Below, one piece after another: positions 16,577 through 24,451 of a DNA stretch of 64,000 bases. The DNA comes from an uncultured Butyricimonas sp. (GTDB lineage: Bacteria > Bacteroidota > Bacteroidia > Bacteroidales > Marinifilaceae), in contig CALUHX010000001.1 of NCBI GenBank assembly GCA_944320555.1, positions 1-64,000 on the forward strand. Reading direction: 5' to 3'. The stretch's first letter is position 1; each line of letters begins with the position of its first letter. The translations under genes and the position numbers were made by a program. Under the pieces are notes generated by a model. The model made no database searches, was not told where the DNA came from, and saw only the letters and a program-made list of their open reading frames with translations.

Positions 16577-17083
16577 ATGAATCCAAAAGTAAGTATCATC
16601 ATGGGCAGCACCTCAGACCTGCCCGTCATGGAGAAGGCGGCGAAAGTGCTGAACGACTTCCAAATACCGTTCGAAATCAACGCCCTTTCCGCGCACCGCA
16701 CCCCCGCCGAGGTCGAGACGTTCGCCCGCGGGGCCCAGAACAGGGGCATCGAAGTCATCATCGCCGGGGCCGGCATGGCCGCCCATCTTCCGGGAGTAAT
16801 CGCCGCCATGACCCCCGTGCCCGTCATCGGCGTGCCCATCAACTCCTCGCTCGACGGCATGGACGCCCTCCTCGCCATCGCCCAAATGCCCCCGGGCATC
16901 CCCGTGGCCACCACCGCCATCAACGGCGCCATGAACGCCGGAATCCTGGCGGCCCAAATCCTCGCCGTGGGCGACCCCTCGCTGAAGGTGAAAATCCTCG
17001 AGTTCAAGGAATCCCTCAAGAAGAAAATCGTCGACGCCAACGCCGAGCTTTCCAAGGTGAAATTCGACTACAAAACGAACTAA
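16577..17083 (+). CDS. purE: 5-(carboxyamino)imidazole ribonucleotide mutase
   Basis: This 168-aa class I PurE has the signatures IMGSTSDLPVM at the N-terminus, the catalytic SAHRTP loop (about residues 40-45), GAGMAAHLPGVIAA, and VPVIGVPINS. It converts N5-CAIR to CAIR in purine synthesis. The ATG at 16577 is chosen because the family begins exactly at this MNPKVSIIMGS; the frame is open far upstream but those residues are antisense to hpt. It is divergent from hpt, linking salvage and de novo purine genes. The following 39-codon frame is a DUF3990 remnant, not purK. Confidence 0.95.
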   Translation: MNPKVSIIMGSTSDLPVMEKAAKVLNDFQIPFEINALSAHRTPAEVETFARGAQNRGIEVIIAGAGMAAHLPGVIAAMTPVPVIGVPINSSLDGMDALLAIAQMPPGIPVATTAINGAMNAGILAAQILAVGDPSLKVKILEFKESLKKKIVDANAELSKVKFDYKTN

Positions 17084-17089
17084 GCCGAC

Positions 17090-17209
17090 ATGGAAATCTA
17101 CCACGGCAGCTACGCGCCCATCCCCTCCCCCGAAATCATCCCCCGGGAATTCACCAAAGACTTCGGGGAAGGGTTCTATTGCACCGCCCTCAACATTCCG
17201 CGTCATTAA
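17090..17209 (+). pseudogene. Truncated DUF3990-type protein (39 aa)
   Basis: Six bases after purE a frame encodes MEIYHGSYAPIPSPEIIPRE, continuing FTKDFGEGFYCTALNIPRH and stop. This matches the start of DUF3990 proteins (about 150 aa), which begin MEIYHGS and contain KDFGxGFYxT. Only the first quarter remains, so it is probably a decayed gene. It could still be translated with purE. Confidence 0.5.
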
Positions 17210-17227
17210 CCGCAAACCCCATACCTT

Positions 17228-19294
17228 ATGAAAACACGCTACCTTTCCCTCCTCCGCCCCGCCGTCCTGCTGTGGCTGCTGCTGCTGACTTCCTTTTTCG
17301 CCGGGGCGCAGACGTTGCCGGACATCGAGGACCTGTTGGAAAGCAACGACATCACCCCTTCCGAAGAGGGATACGAGGAAATCGTCAACACCCTCGTCCA
17401 CCTGGCCTCGCACCCCGTGGACATCAACACGGCCGGCTTCGACAGCCTGAAACTGCTATACTTCCTCTCCGACAGCCAAATCGACAACCTGCTCGCCTTC
17501 CGCGCCCGCCACGGCGGATTCAGCCACCCCAACGAGCTTCTCCTCGTCACGGGCATAGGGCCCGCCGACCTCGCCAACATCCGCCCGTTCATCCGAATCG
17601 GCGCCTACTCGCCGGAACCGGTGCCGTCCCGGCGAATCCGCCATGAAATCATCGCCCGCGCCCGCGCCACCCGTCCCCTGCAGGAAGGCTACCGGCAATA
17701 CGCGCCGGAGGCGTTCGTCTACGAAAACGATTACCTCACCAAAAAGAACAACCGCTACCAAGGCCCGCCCTGGAGCGCGCTCCTCAAATACAAGCTGAAC
17801 GCCGGCGACCGCTGGCAAGCCGCCATCACCCTGGAAAGCGACGCCGGAGAACCCTATTTCACCCGCCACCAGCCCCTCGGCTTCGACTTCCTCTCCGCCC
17901 ACGCCGCCTACACCCCCGGCAACTGGCTCGCCCTCCTCCTCGTCGGCGACTACAAGCTCCAATGGGGACAGGGACTCGTGGCGTGGGGCGGCTACACCGC
18001 CGGCAAGTCCTCCTCCATCAACAACGAGAAGACCGCCCGGGGCGTCGTCCCCTACACCTCCACCGACGAGAACGCCTACCTCCGGGGAGCGGCGGCCTCG
18101 TTCCGGCTCTCCCGCTCACTCTCCGTCGACGCCTTCGCCTCCCACAAACCCGCCGACGGCACCCTCCACGAGCAGGACAGCCTCCCCACAACCGCCTCGC
18201 TCACGGCCACCGGCTATCACCGCAACGCGCTGGAGCAAGCCAAAAAACACACCGCCGACGAGTTCACCGCCGGCCTCGCCGCCCACTGGAACACCGACCG
18301 CTTCCGCCTCTCCCTACACCTCCTCCACTACGACTTCTCCCCATCGCTCACCGTCGGCGGCCAACCCTACCAGCAATTCGACGACAACGGCCGCCGCCGC
18401 ACACTCGCCAGCGTCGCCTACAAAACGGGATTCCGCTCGCTCTACCTCTTCGGCGAGACCGCCGTCAGCGACAACGGCGCCGTCGCCACCGTCAACGGCC
18501 TCCGTTTCAGCGGACTCTCCTGGCTCTCCCCCACCGTCGTCTACCGCCGATACGGCAACCGCTACGTCTCGCACTACGCCGCCGGATTCGGCGAATACTC
18601 CGGCACCGCCAACGAGGAAGGCGTGTACGCCGGAATCGAATGCCCCGTCGCCCCGAGCCTCCACCTCGTGGCCTACCACGACTGGTTCCGCTACTTCACG
18701 CCCCGCTACCGGGCCACCCGTCCCGGACACGGCCGCGAAATCATGGCCCAGCTCACCTACGCCCGCCCCCGCGGCGAGTACCGCCTCTACTTCAAACACG
18801 AGGACAAACCGGAAGACCAGAAAATAAACGGAGTCACCCACACCCTCTCCCGCGTCAAGCAGGAGCACCGCCTGCAAATCGTCCTCCTTCCCTCCTCCCG
18901 GCTGGAACTCCGCATGCGTTGCGCCCTCTCCCGTTTCCGCAAGGACACCATCGCCGAGGAAGGCTTCCTCGCCTACCAGGACATCGTATACGCCTCCTAC
19001 AACGACCGCCTCAAAGGCCAATTCCGCCTGGCCTACTTCGACACCCCCTCCTACGACTCCCGCCTCTACGCCTACGAGCACAACGTCCTCTACGGCTTCT
19101 CCTTCCCCGCCTACTACTACCGCGGCTTCCGCGCCTACCTCAACCTCCGCTGGCGCCCCCTGCCTTTCGCCACCCTCTACTGCAAACTCGGCGCCACCTA
19201 CTACCCCAACCGCTCCACCCTCAGCTCCTACCTCTCCCGCGTCGACGCCAACCACACCTTCGACCTCACCTTCCAACTCCGCATAAAACTATGA
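17228..19294 (+). CDS. Helix-hairpin-helix protein with outer-membrane beta-barrel-like body
   Basis: This 688-aa protein has a signal peptide (residues 1-27, ending FFAGAQ). ComEA-like helix-hairpin-helix repeats span about 62-125 (VDINTAGFDSLKLL, GGFSHPNELLLVTGIGPADL). A long C-terminal region of alternating aromatic/hydrophobic strands follows (LSLHLLHYDF, YRLYFKHED, ending DLTFQLRIKL), typical of an outer-membrane barrel. Bacteroidota encode one or two such proteins of about 700 aa; their role is not established, though the ComEA-like part suggests DNA or peptide contact at the cell surface. Codon third positions are strongly C-rich, making this the most GC-rich gene in the window. Confidence 0.82.
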   Translation: MKTRYLSLLRPAVLLWLLLLTSFFAGAQTLPDIEDLLESNDITPSEEGYEEIVNTLVHLASHPVDINTAGFDSLKLLYFLSDSQIDNLLAFRARHGGFSHPNELLLVTGIGPADLANIRPFIRIGAYSPEPVPSRRIRHEIIARARATRPLQEGYRQYAPEAFVYENDYLTKKNNRYQGPPWSALLKYKLNAGDRWQAAITLESDAGEPYFTRHQPLGFDFLSAHAAYTPGNWLALLLVGDYKLQWGQGLVAWGGYTAGKSSSINNEKTARGVVPYTSTDENAYLRGAAASFRLSRSLSVDAFASHKPADGTLHEQDSLPTTASLTATGYHRNALEQAKKHTADEFTAGLAAHWNTDRFRLSLHLLHYDFSPSLTVGGQPYQQFDDNGRRRTLASVAYKTGFRSLYLFGETAVSDNGAVATVNGLRFSGLSWLSPTVVYRRYGNRYVSHYAAGFGEYSGTANEEGVYAGIECPVAPSLHLVAYHDWFRYFTPRYRATRPGHGREIMAQLTYARPRGEYRLYFKHEDKPEDQKINGVTHTLSRVKQEHRLQIVLLPSSRLELRMRCALSRFRKDTIAEEGFLAYQDIVYASYNDRLKGQFRLAYFDTPSYDSRLYAYEHNVLYGFSFPAYYYRGFRAYLNLRWRPLPFATLYCKLGATYYPNRSTLSSYLSRVDANHTFDLTFQLRIKL

Positions 19295-19870
19295 CCGCAC
19301 GTTTCTGTTTCCCCGTTCCCGCCTTCAAACTCACAGCGCATTGTGATTTTGTCTATTTCGACCACCTTACCTCTCGCGCGGGGACAATCCCCCTCCGTCA
19401 GCCTGACGTTGCCCTTACGCAAGGACCCCTCCCGTTCGTCCCACCTTTTCTCCTTCTTTTTCAACATGCTCTCCGAGGGCGAGAACCGCCAAATCCAATC
19501 CCGCCTGCTGCGCATCGACTCCGAGGACGACTTCGGCATCCTCCTCGCCACCGCCCAATTCGACACCGCCGGCGCCGTCACCGTCAAACCCCTCCGCCCA
19601 TGAACCCGCCACAGGATGCTGACGTTCTGACCCGAAAGCCTCCATCGTCCCACAAAGCGCGCGGGCAAAAACGGCGGACTATCCGCCCCGCCTTTTCGCT
19701 GCGGCCGCTCCATGGTTGCGCCACGCCTCCGCTATCTTGGGCACGAACGACGCACGTTTGACGCACACATGACGCACATTCGCGAACACCCATGATACGT
19801 AAACGGTACGTGGGTCATACGCCTGAACACAAGCGCATCCCCGGCCCGGGCACGCCCCGGACACGGACAC

Positions 19871-19893
19871 AAAAAACGGGGCCGGAAGCCCCG
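19871..19893 (-). terminator. Rho-independent terminator on minus strand
   Basis: A 6-bp GC stem (CGGGGC/GCCCCG, 5-base loop) is followed on the minus strand by six Ts at 19876-19871. It lies downstream of the DUF4925 fragment at 20009-20206 and probably was its terminator. Confidence 0.55.
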
Positions 19894-19910
19894 ACGCGTT
19901 TCTACCCCCT

Positions 19911-19949
19911 CCCCCCTTCGGGGTACTCCCCCTGCGCCAAGGGGAGAGT
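19911..19949. repeat. 39-bp intergenic repeat, copy 1
   Basis: Identical to 28042-28080 except for five bases in the middle (GCGCC here, ACCTT there). It has the form CCCCCCTTCGGGG, then TACTCCCCCT, five variable bases, and AAGGGGAGAGT, able to fold through CCCC/GGGG pairing. Confidence 0.65.
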
Positions 19950-20008
19950 CAACGAACACGACGCAAGGCGTTGAACGCCGATGTCCATCAACTCCCACTC
20001 CTGTCGCG

Positions 20009-20206
20009 TCATTCCGTCTGTCCTGCGTCCTGCCCTTGCGGAACGAGAATCAAGCCGATTTCCAATTGTTCCGTCCGCTCCAAAATCCCGGGCAACTGTT
20101 CCAAGATGTCCGGAACAAAGGAAGGCAGACCCTCGGAAGGGAGGATGGTCCCAAGAAGCGGAATCAGGTCTGAGAATTGCTTGACGAACTCCTCGTCTAT
20201 AAACAT
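20009..20206 (-). pseudogene. C-terminal fragment of a DUF4925-type lipoprotein
   Basis: The 65 residues (MFIDEEFVKQFSDLIPLLG ... EQLEIGLILVPQGQD) align with the last 75 residues of the neighbour at 21402-22379 (VYVTREMMLPVVQALPGL ... SCELGLQLVPYTES). Upstream, the frame is interrupted by TAA two codons before the ATG, and beyond that stop GLFEYQ-like sequence continues the resemblance. This indicates a truncated paralogue with a nonsense mutation and no signal peptide. A terminator follows at 19893-19871. A small functional ORF cannot be excluded. Confidence 0.55.
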
Positions 20207-20373
20207 GGTTTATTGGTATTCAAAAAGGCCCTCTTTCCACCATCGTCCCGACACGAAAAGGAGGACAAAAAAGGCTTGGGAAAAACCTTAAATGGCCAAG
20301 ACAAAACAGGGTGGCAATGAGAGCTTTTGGAAAATTAAAATGTTAAAATGGTATGACATATCCTTTATTTGAG

Positions 20374-20381
20374 TAAATTTG
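20374..20381 (+). promoter_or_regulatory. -7 element for the calycin-like lipoprotein gene
   Basis: TAAATTTG matches TAnnTTTG, about 106 bases upstream of the ATG at 20487, which implies a leader of roughly 95 bases. Confidence 0.4.
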
Positions 20382-20486
20382 CACGTTTTTTGATGCACAT
20401 AAGGCATTGTGCCAAAAAAGACGATACTAATAAACGATCGATTTTTGATACTAAACACGAATAATTAATTAAAAACAAAACAGCGT

Positions 20487-21302
20487 ATGAAAAACAAATT
20501 CTTACTATTCCTCATGCTGGGAATGACGTTCTTCGCAGCTTGCAACGACGACGATGATCCAGAAGTGCCGCCCACCCTCAACGAGGTCGCAGGCGAATAC
20601 ACCGGCGACAAACTGACCGCCACAATTGACGGCACCGCCGCAGGGGAGAACGCCTCGGTGAAAATCACCCGGGAATCGGACACCACGGCGACCCTCGTGT
20701 TGAACAACATCGTGCCGAACTATGAGTCGTTCGAAATCACGAAAGCCGCCTACACCACCGCAAGCCGCAGCAGCTTCTACAGCAAATTGGCCGGAGAAGC
20801 CACCAGCGAGGCCGGAGACTTAAAAGTAGCCGCCACTGCGGAAATCGAGAACGGTGTGATGACCCTTACCGTGACAACGGAGTCCATCGAAATCACCAAT
20901 CCGCTATATGGCACATCATACACGGGAGATATGGATATCACTGTCAACATCATGCCAGGAACAACCACCTCGACACAAACCGTGTACATCAATGCGCCGA
21001 CCAACGGAGAAGACAACTACATCAACCTGTTGATCAAGGACTTCTCCTTTATGGACCAAACCATTGGCGATATTGAGTTACAAAACATCGAACTGATGGA
21101 AAACGAAGGCAATCATGCTTTCACCATAGCAGACTACGAATTATCAATACCGGCTTTGGAAAGTATTGGCACAATCACGGCAGATGCCGAGGGGCTTATC
21201 GTAAACGAAACCAACCTGACTCTGGAGCTTACCATACAAGCCAGCGCAGCTATCAAGGTAGGTGTAGACTTCGAAGGCACCAAGAACACCACCGAAGAAT
21301 AA
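20487..21302 (+). CDS. Bacteroidales lipoprotein, DUF4925/calycin-like
   Basis: This 271-aa protein has a lipoprotein signal: MKNKFLLFLMLGMTFFAAC, with acidic residues (NDDDD) straight after the cysteine, the type of sequence associated with surface display in Bacteroidota. Two beta-rich halves follow: EVAGEYTGDKLTATIDGT (DUF4925-like start) and, from about 165, TVYINAPTNGEDNYINLLIKDF with GDIELQNIEL, which resembles the calycin-like domain of gut Bacteroidales lipoproteins. Ligand unknown. It is followed by a strong terminator at 21346-21385, so it is not obligately cotranscribed with the next lipoprotein. Confidence 0.7.
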   Translation: MKNKFLLFLMLGMTFFAACNDDDDPEVPPTLNEVAGEYTGDKLTATIDGTAAGENASVKITRESDTTATLVLNNIVPNYESFEITKAAYTTASRSSFYSKLAGEATSEAGDLKVAATAEIENGVMTLTVTTESIEITNPLYGTSYTGDMDITVNIMPGTTTSTQTVYINAPTNGEDNYINLLIKDFSFMDQTIGDIELQNIELMENEGNHAFTIADYELSIPALESIGTITADAEGLIVNETNLTLELTIQASAAIKVGVDFEGTKNTTEE

Positions 21303-21345
21303 CATAGGGACACCGCAGTTTTTTTTGAAAAATAGTTACGAATGG

Positions 21346-21385
21346 GGAGGATTTAATTTATCGACATGGATTAAATCCTCCTTTT
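21346..21385 (+). terminator. Rho-independent terminator after the calycin-like lipoprotein
   Basis: A 12-bp perfect stem (GGAGGATTTAAT with complement at 21370-21381, 12-base loop) is followed by TTTT. It lies just upstream of the next gene's RBS (AAGGA), so it may also attenuate that gene. Confidence 0.75.
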
Positions 21386-21401
21386 AATTGATAACAAGGA
21401 A

Positions 21402-22379
21402 ATGAGAACAAGAATTTTGGGATTGGTCGTTTTGTGCATGGCGGTGCTTTCCGCATGCGACGACGATGAGAGCAGTATGGGTTACAGCGGCGACAACCTG
21501 TCGCTGACGGTGGCCGGGATGCAACTTGACGGGCGGGAAGCCACATTGGACGGCTCGACGCTGACCGTGAAGCAGGCGATTCCGGGAGAGACGGAGACGG
21601 TGTTCCAAGTGGAGAACGACGGCTCCCAGCTGAGCGGCACGAACAGCAACGAGAACCGCGACGTGACGCTGGACGGAACCATCAACGGAAACGGGTTGGA
21701 CTTAACGCTCACGATGGACGTGAAGCACAAATTGGCGGCACAATGGGACGTGGCAGGATTGATTTTCGACATCGAGACAAGCCAAGACTCCGTTGATCTC
21801 AACGGGACAAAAATAACTGTAGAGGAGTTCGTCTCCCTAATGCAATTCGCAGGAGCCATGCTTCCCGCAATCGTCCCCAACATCACGTTGCAACAAAACG
21901 GAAATGTGACTGCCTATTATGCGACGAACCTACAAGAGGCAATGGGAGGCGAGACACCAGTCTATGCGACCTCGCCGGAGGGCATGGCGATTTACAACGT
22001 GATTGGACAGGAGATTTACGTGACGCTGGATTTGGCAGGTATCGTCAATGACGCGATGGCCTCCACTCCGAGTACTCAGGCGATGCAGTATTCGAGGGCG
22101 GAAAGCAATATCCTGGACTCGTTCTCGAACGGGATTCCCCTGTTGTGGAGGGACAACTCGACAACGAGCGGCGTGGACGTGTACGTGACGCGGGAGATGA
22201 TGTTGCCGGTGGTGCAGGCATTGCCGGGCTTGTTCGCCATTTTGGCCAACCAGAACGAGAACCTGAACAGCCTGACCCCTATCGTCACCGCCGTTTGCCA
22301 GCTCATCGAGAACAGCGACTCCTGCGAATTGGGCCTCCAACTCGTTCCTTATACCGAATCGACAACTCCGACATTGTAA
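21402..22379 (+). CDS. DUF4925 domain lipoprotein
   Basis: This 325-aa lipoprotein has MRTRILGLVVLCMAVLSAC with DDDES after the cysteine, again an acidic surface-type start. The body has the DUF4925 pattern: GMQLDGREATLDGSTLTVKQ, then IPGETETVFQV near residues 45-70, a central IDLNGTKITVEEFVSLM-like helix, and the C-terminal VYVTREMMLPVVQALPGL ... ELGLQLVPY. Function is unknown; relatives are found only in Bacteroidales, often in tandem with calycin-like lipoproteins, as here. AAGGA lies seven bases before the ATG. A terminator follows at 22414-22446. Confidence 0.75.
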   Translation: MRTRILGLVVLCMAVLSACDDDESSMGYSGDNLSLTVAGMQLDGREATLDGSTLTVKQAIPGETETVFQVENDGSQLSGTNSNENRDVTLDGTINGNGLDLTLTMDVKHKLAAQWDVAGLIFDIETSQDSVDLNGTKITVEEFVSLMQFAGAMLPAIVPNITLQQNGNVTAYYATNLQEAMGGETPVYATSPEGMAIYNVIGQEIYVTLDLAGIVNDAMASTPSTQAMQYSRAESNILDSFSNGIPLLWRDNSTTSGVDVYVTREMMLPVVQALPGLFAILANQNENLNSLTPIVTAVCQLIENSDSCELGLQLVPYTESTTPTL

Positions 22380-22413
22380 ATGTCGGTTCTAATATCGAAA
22401 GAGCCAAATAATG

Positions 22414-22446
22414 GAATCCGGGGACTTTCGTTCCCGGATTCTTTAT
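22414..22446 (+). terminator. Rho-independent terminator after the DUF4925 gene
   Basis: Nine-bp stem GAATCCGGG with its complement at 22433-22441, 10-base loop, followed by TTTATT. Confidence 0.7.
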
Positions 22447-22690
22447 TACACAGGCAAACAATCGTTCAACAATCGACACATATCCTATACTTGCGTCGTA
22501 TTTATCCAATCTCCCCATTATAACAGAAGACGTTTCCCAAAAGGGAAAGAAAAATATGACTAATTTCAGACACGCTTTTTTGATATGCGGTTGGCATATT
22601 GAAAGATATCATTAAAAAATACGGAATGACGTGGTAAATTCAGAAATGTGTTCGTATCTTTACAAAATGAAAAACGAAAAACGGAAGGGC

Positions 22691-24238
22691 ATGAAAAAAT
22701 CATTATTGACGGCAGTGGGGCTGTTGCCGGCTCTCGCTCCCCTGCAAGCGCAAGAGCAGAAGCCGGAGGCGAAAGACGAGCGGCCGAACATTATCTTTTT
22801 CCTCGTGGACGACATGGGATGGCAAGACACTTCGGTGCCGTTTTGGACGAAAAAGACTTTCTACAACGAGCGGTACGAGACCCCGAACATGGAGCGGCTC
22901 GCCCGGCAGGGGATGATGTTCACGCAGGCGTACACGTCCAGCGTCAGCTCGCCCACGAGGGCCAGCCTGCTGACGGGAGCCAACGCCGCCCGCCACCGCG
23001 TGACGAACTGGACGCTGGAGCGCGACAAGCAGACGGACGCGGCAAGCGGAACCCTGACCCTTCCCGACTGGAACTACAACGGCGTGGCGCAATCGGGCGA
23101 CATCAACAACACCTTCCGGGCCACCTCGTTCGTGCAACTGCTGAAGGACAACGGCTATCATACCATCCACTGCGGAAAGGCCCATTGGGGAGCCATCGAC
23201 ACCCCGGGCGAGGACCCGCACCACTTCGGCTTTGAAGTCAATATCGCCGGACACGCCGCCGGAGGCCCCGCCACCTATCTGAGCGAACGCAACTACGGGC
23301 ACGACGCGGAAGGAACTCCCGTCAATCTTTTCGCCATCCCCGGCCTGGAAAAATACTGGGGCACGGGCACGTTTCTCACAGAGGCCCTCACCCGGGAGGC
23401 GCTGAAAGCCCTCGACAAGGCGAAAGCCTACGGGCAACCGTTCTACCTCTACATGTCGCACTACGCCGTGCACGTTCCCATCGAACGCGACCCCCGCTAT
23501 TTCGACAAATACAAGCGGAAAGGGCTGTCGGACCGGGAGGCCGCCTACGCGTCGCTCGTCGAGGGCATGGACAAGAGCCTGGGCGACATCCTCGACTGGC
23601 TGGAGGAAAACGGCGAGGCCGACAACACGATTGTCATTTTCCTCAGCGACAACGGGGGATACGCCACCGGCCCCGCCCGCGACGAACCGTTCTACACGCA
23701 GAACTTTCCCCTGAAATGCGGAAAAGGCTCCGCCTACGAGGGGGGCATACGGGAGCCGATGATTGTGGCCTGGCCGGGCGTCACCGAGCCGGGGAGCCGC
23801 TGCGACGAGTATGTCATCGCCGAGGACTTCTACCCCTCCATCCTCGAGATGGCGGGAGTGCGGAATTACAAGGTGCCGCAGACCGTGGACGGGGTGAGTT
23901 TCGTCCCTCTCCTGCGCCAAACGGGCAACCCGGCGGAGGGACGGGCGCTCTACTGGAATTTCCCGAATCTTTGGGGCGAGACGGGACCCGGCATCGGCCC
24001 CACCTGCACCATCCGCAAGGACAATTGGAAACTCATCTATTTTTACGAGACGGGGAAAAAAGAATTGTACGACATCCCGAACGATATCGGCGAGGAGCAT
24101 GACCTGGCGGCGGAACATCCCGATGTGGTGAAACGCCTGTCGCGCGAGCTGGGGCAATTCCTCCGCGCCTCAGGCGGCCAACGCCCGTCGTTCAAGGCCA
24201 CCGGCAAGCCCTGCCCGTGGCCGGACGAGACGGAATGA
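22691..24238 (+). CDS. Secreted sulfatase (S-type, formylglycine-dependent)
   Basis: This 515-aa protein has a signal peptide (MKKSLLTAVGLLPALAPLQAQ). The sulfatase core starts at RPNIIFFLVDDMG (metal ligands Asp40, Asp41). The signature is Ser86-x-Pro-x-Arg (SSPTRASLLTG), so the catalytic residue is serine, oxidised to formylglycine by an anaerobic radical-SAM maturase, as in gut Bacteroidota. FLSDNGG near residue 318 supplies further metal ligands. It removes sulfate esters, probably from a host or dietary glycan; the exact sugar is not deducible. GGAAGGGC precedes the ATG at 22691; starts at 22667 and 22631 are less likely because of the TATCTTTA promoter-like box at 22655. It is not linked to a SusCD pair. 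Confidence 0.92.
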   Translation: MKKSLLTAVGLLPALAPLQAQEQKPEAKDERPNIIFFLVDDMGWQDTSVPFWTKKTFYNERYETPNMERLARQGMMFTQAYTSSVSSPTRASLLTGANAARHRVTNWTLERDKQTDAASGTLTLPDWNYNGVAQSGDINNTFRATSFVQLLKDNGYHTIHCGKAHWGAIDTPGEDPHHFGFEVNIAGHAAGGPATYLSERNYGHDAEGTPVNLFAIPGLEKYWGTGTFLTEALTREALKALDKAKAYGQPFYLYMSHYAVHVPIERDPRYFDKYKRKGLSDREAAYASLVEGMDKSLGDILDWLEENGEADNTIVIFLSDNGGYATGPARDEPFYTQNFPLKCGKGSAYEGGIREPMIVAWPGVTEPGSRCDEYVIAEDFYPSILEMAGVRNYKVPQTVDGVSFVPLLRQTGNPAEGRALYWNFPNLWGETGPGIGPTCTIRKDNWKLIYFYETGKKELYDIPNDIGEEHDLAAEHPDVVKRLSRELGQFLRASGGQRPSFKATGKPCPWPDETE

Positions 24239-24392
24239 CGCAAACGGGAAATGGCACCTTTTTGCCGCAAATACTATTGTATTATACCATCGTGAAAAAC
24301 GTAAGTAAATTGTCCGTCACCTACCACCAACACCCCGGGTGTGCCGGAATCCTATCGCAGGATTATGCGGAGCTAAAGCCATAAGGCACAAG

Positions 24393-24417
24393 AAAAGCCC
24401 GGTGGCGAGCCGGGCTT
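24393..24417 (-). terminator. Rho-independent terminator for hutU
   Basis: Stem AAGCCCGG/CCGGGCTT with a short loop; on the minus strand it is followed by TTTTCTTG. It lies 35 bases past the hutU stop. Confidence 0.75.
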
Positions 24418-24451
24418 CAGTATTTATAGATTCGATGGGCCGACAGGCGCG

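Larger units (their letters stand above)
19295..20486. other. 1.2-kb low-information region with small remnants and repeats
   Basis: No intact gene. A plus-strand frame at 19343-19603 ends in DSEDDFGILLATAQFDTAG and VKPLRP and may be the 3' end of a lost gene; I do not recognise it. GACGCAC is repeated three times near 19749-19775. Also present are the minus-strand terminator at 19871-19893, a 39-bp repeat at 19911-19949, the DUF4925 fragment at 20009-20206, and a promoter at 20374. Confidence 0.45.

Noticed and set aside
19228..19713. 161-codon minus-strand frame after the HhH gene
   Set aside because: Overlaps the 3' end of the HhH gene and lacks any recognisable feature or start signal.
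17962..19761. 599-codon plus-strand open frame rich in Arg and Pro overlapping the helix-hairpin-helix gene
   Set aside because: It is a shifted-frame shadow of the 688-aa gene, created by extreme third-position GC; composition is not protein-like.
22703..24157. 484-codon minus-strand frame opposite the sulfatase
   Set aside because: Antisense shadow: the plus strand encodes a clear sulfatase with catalytic motifs.
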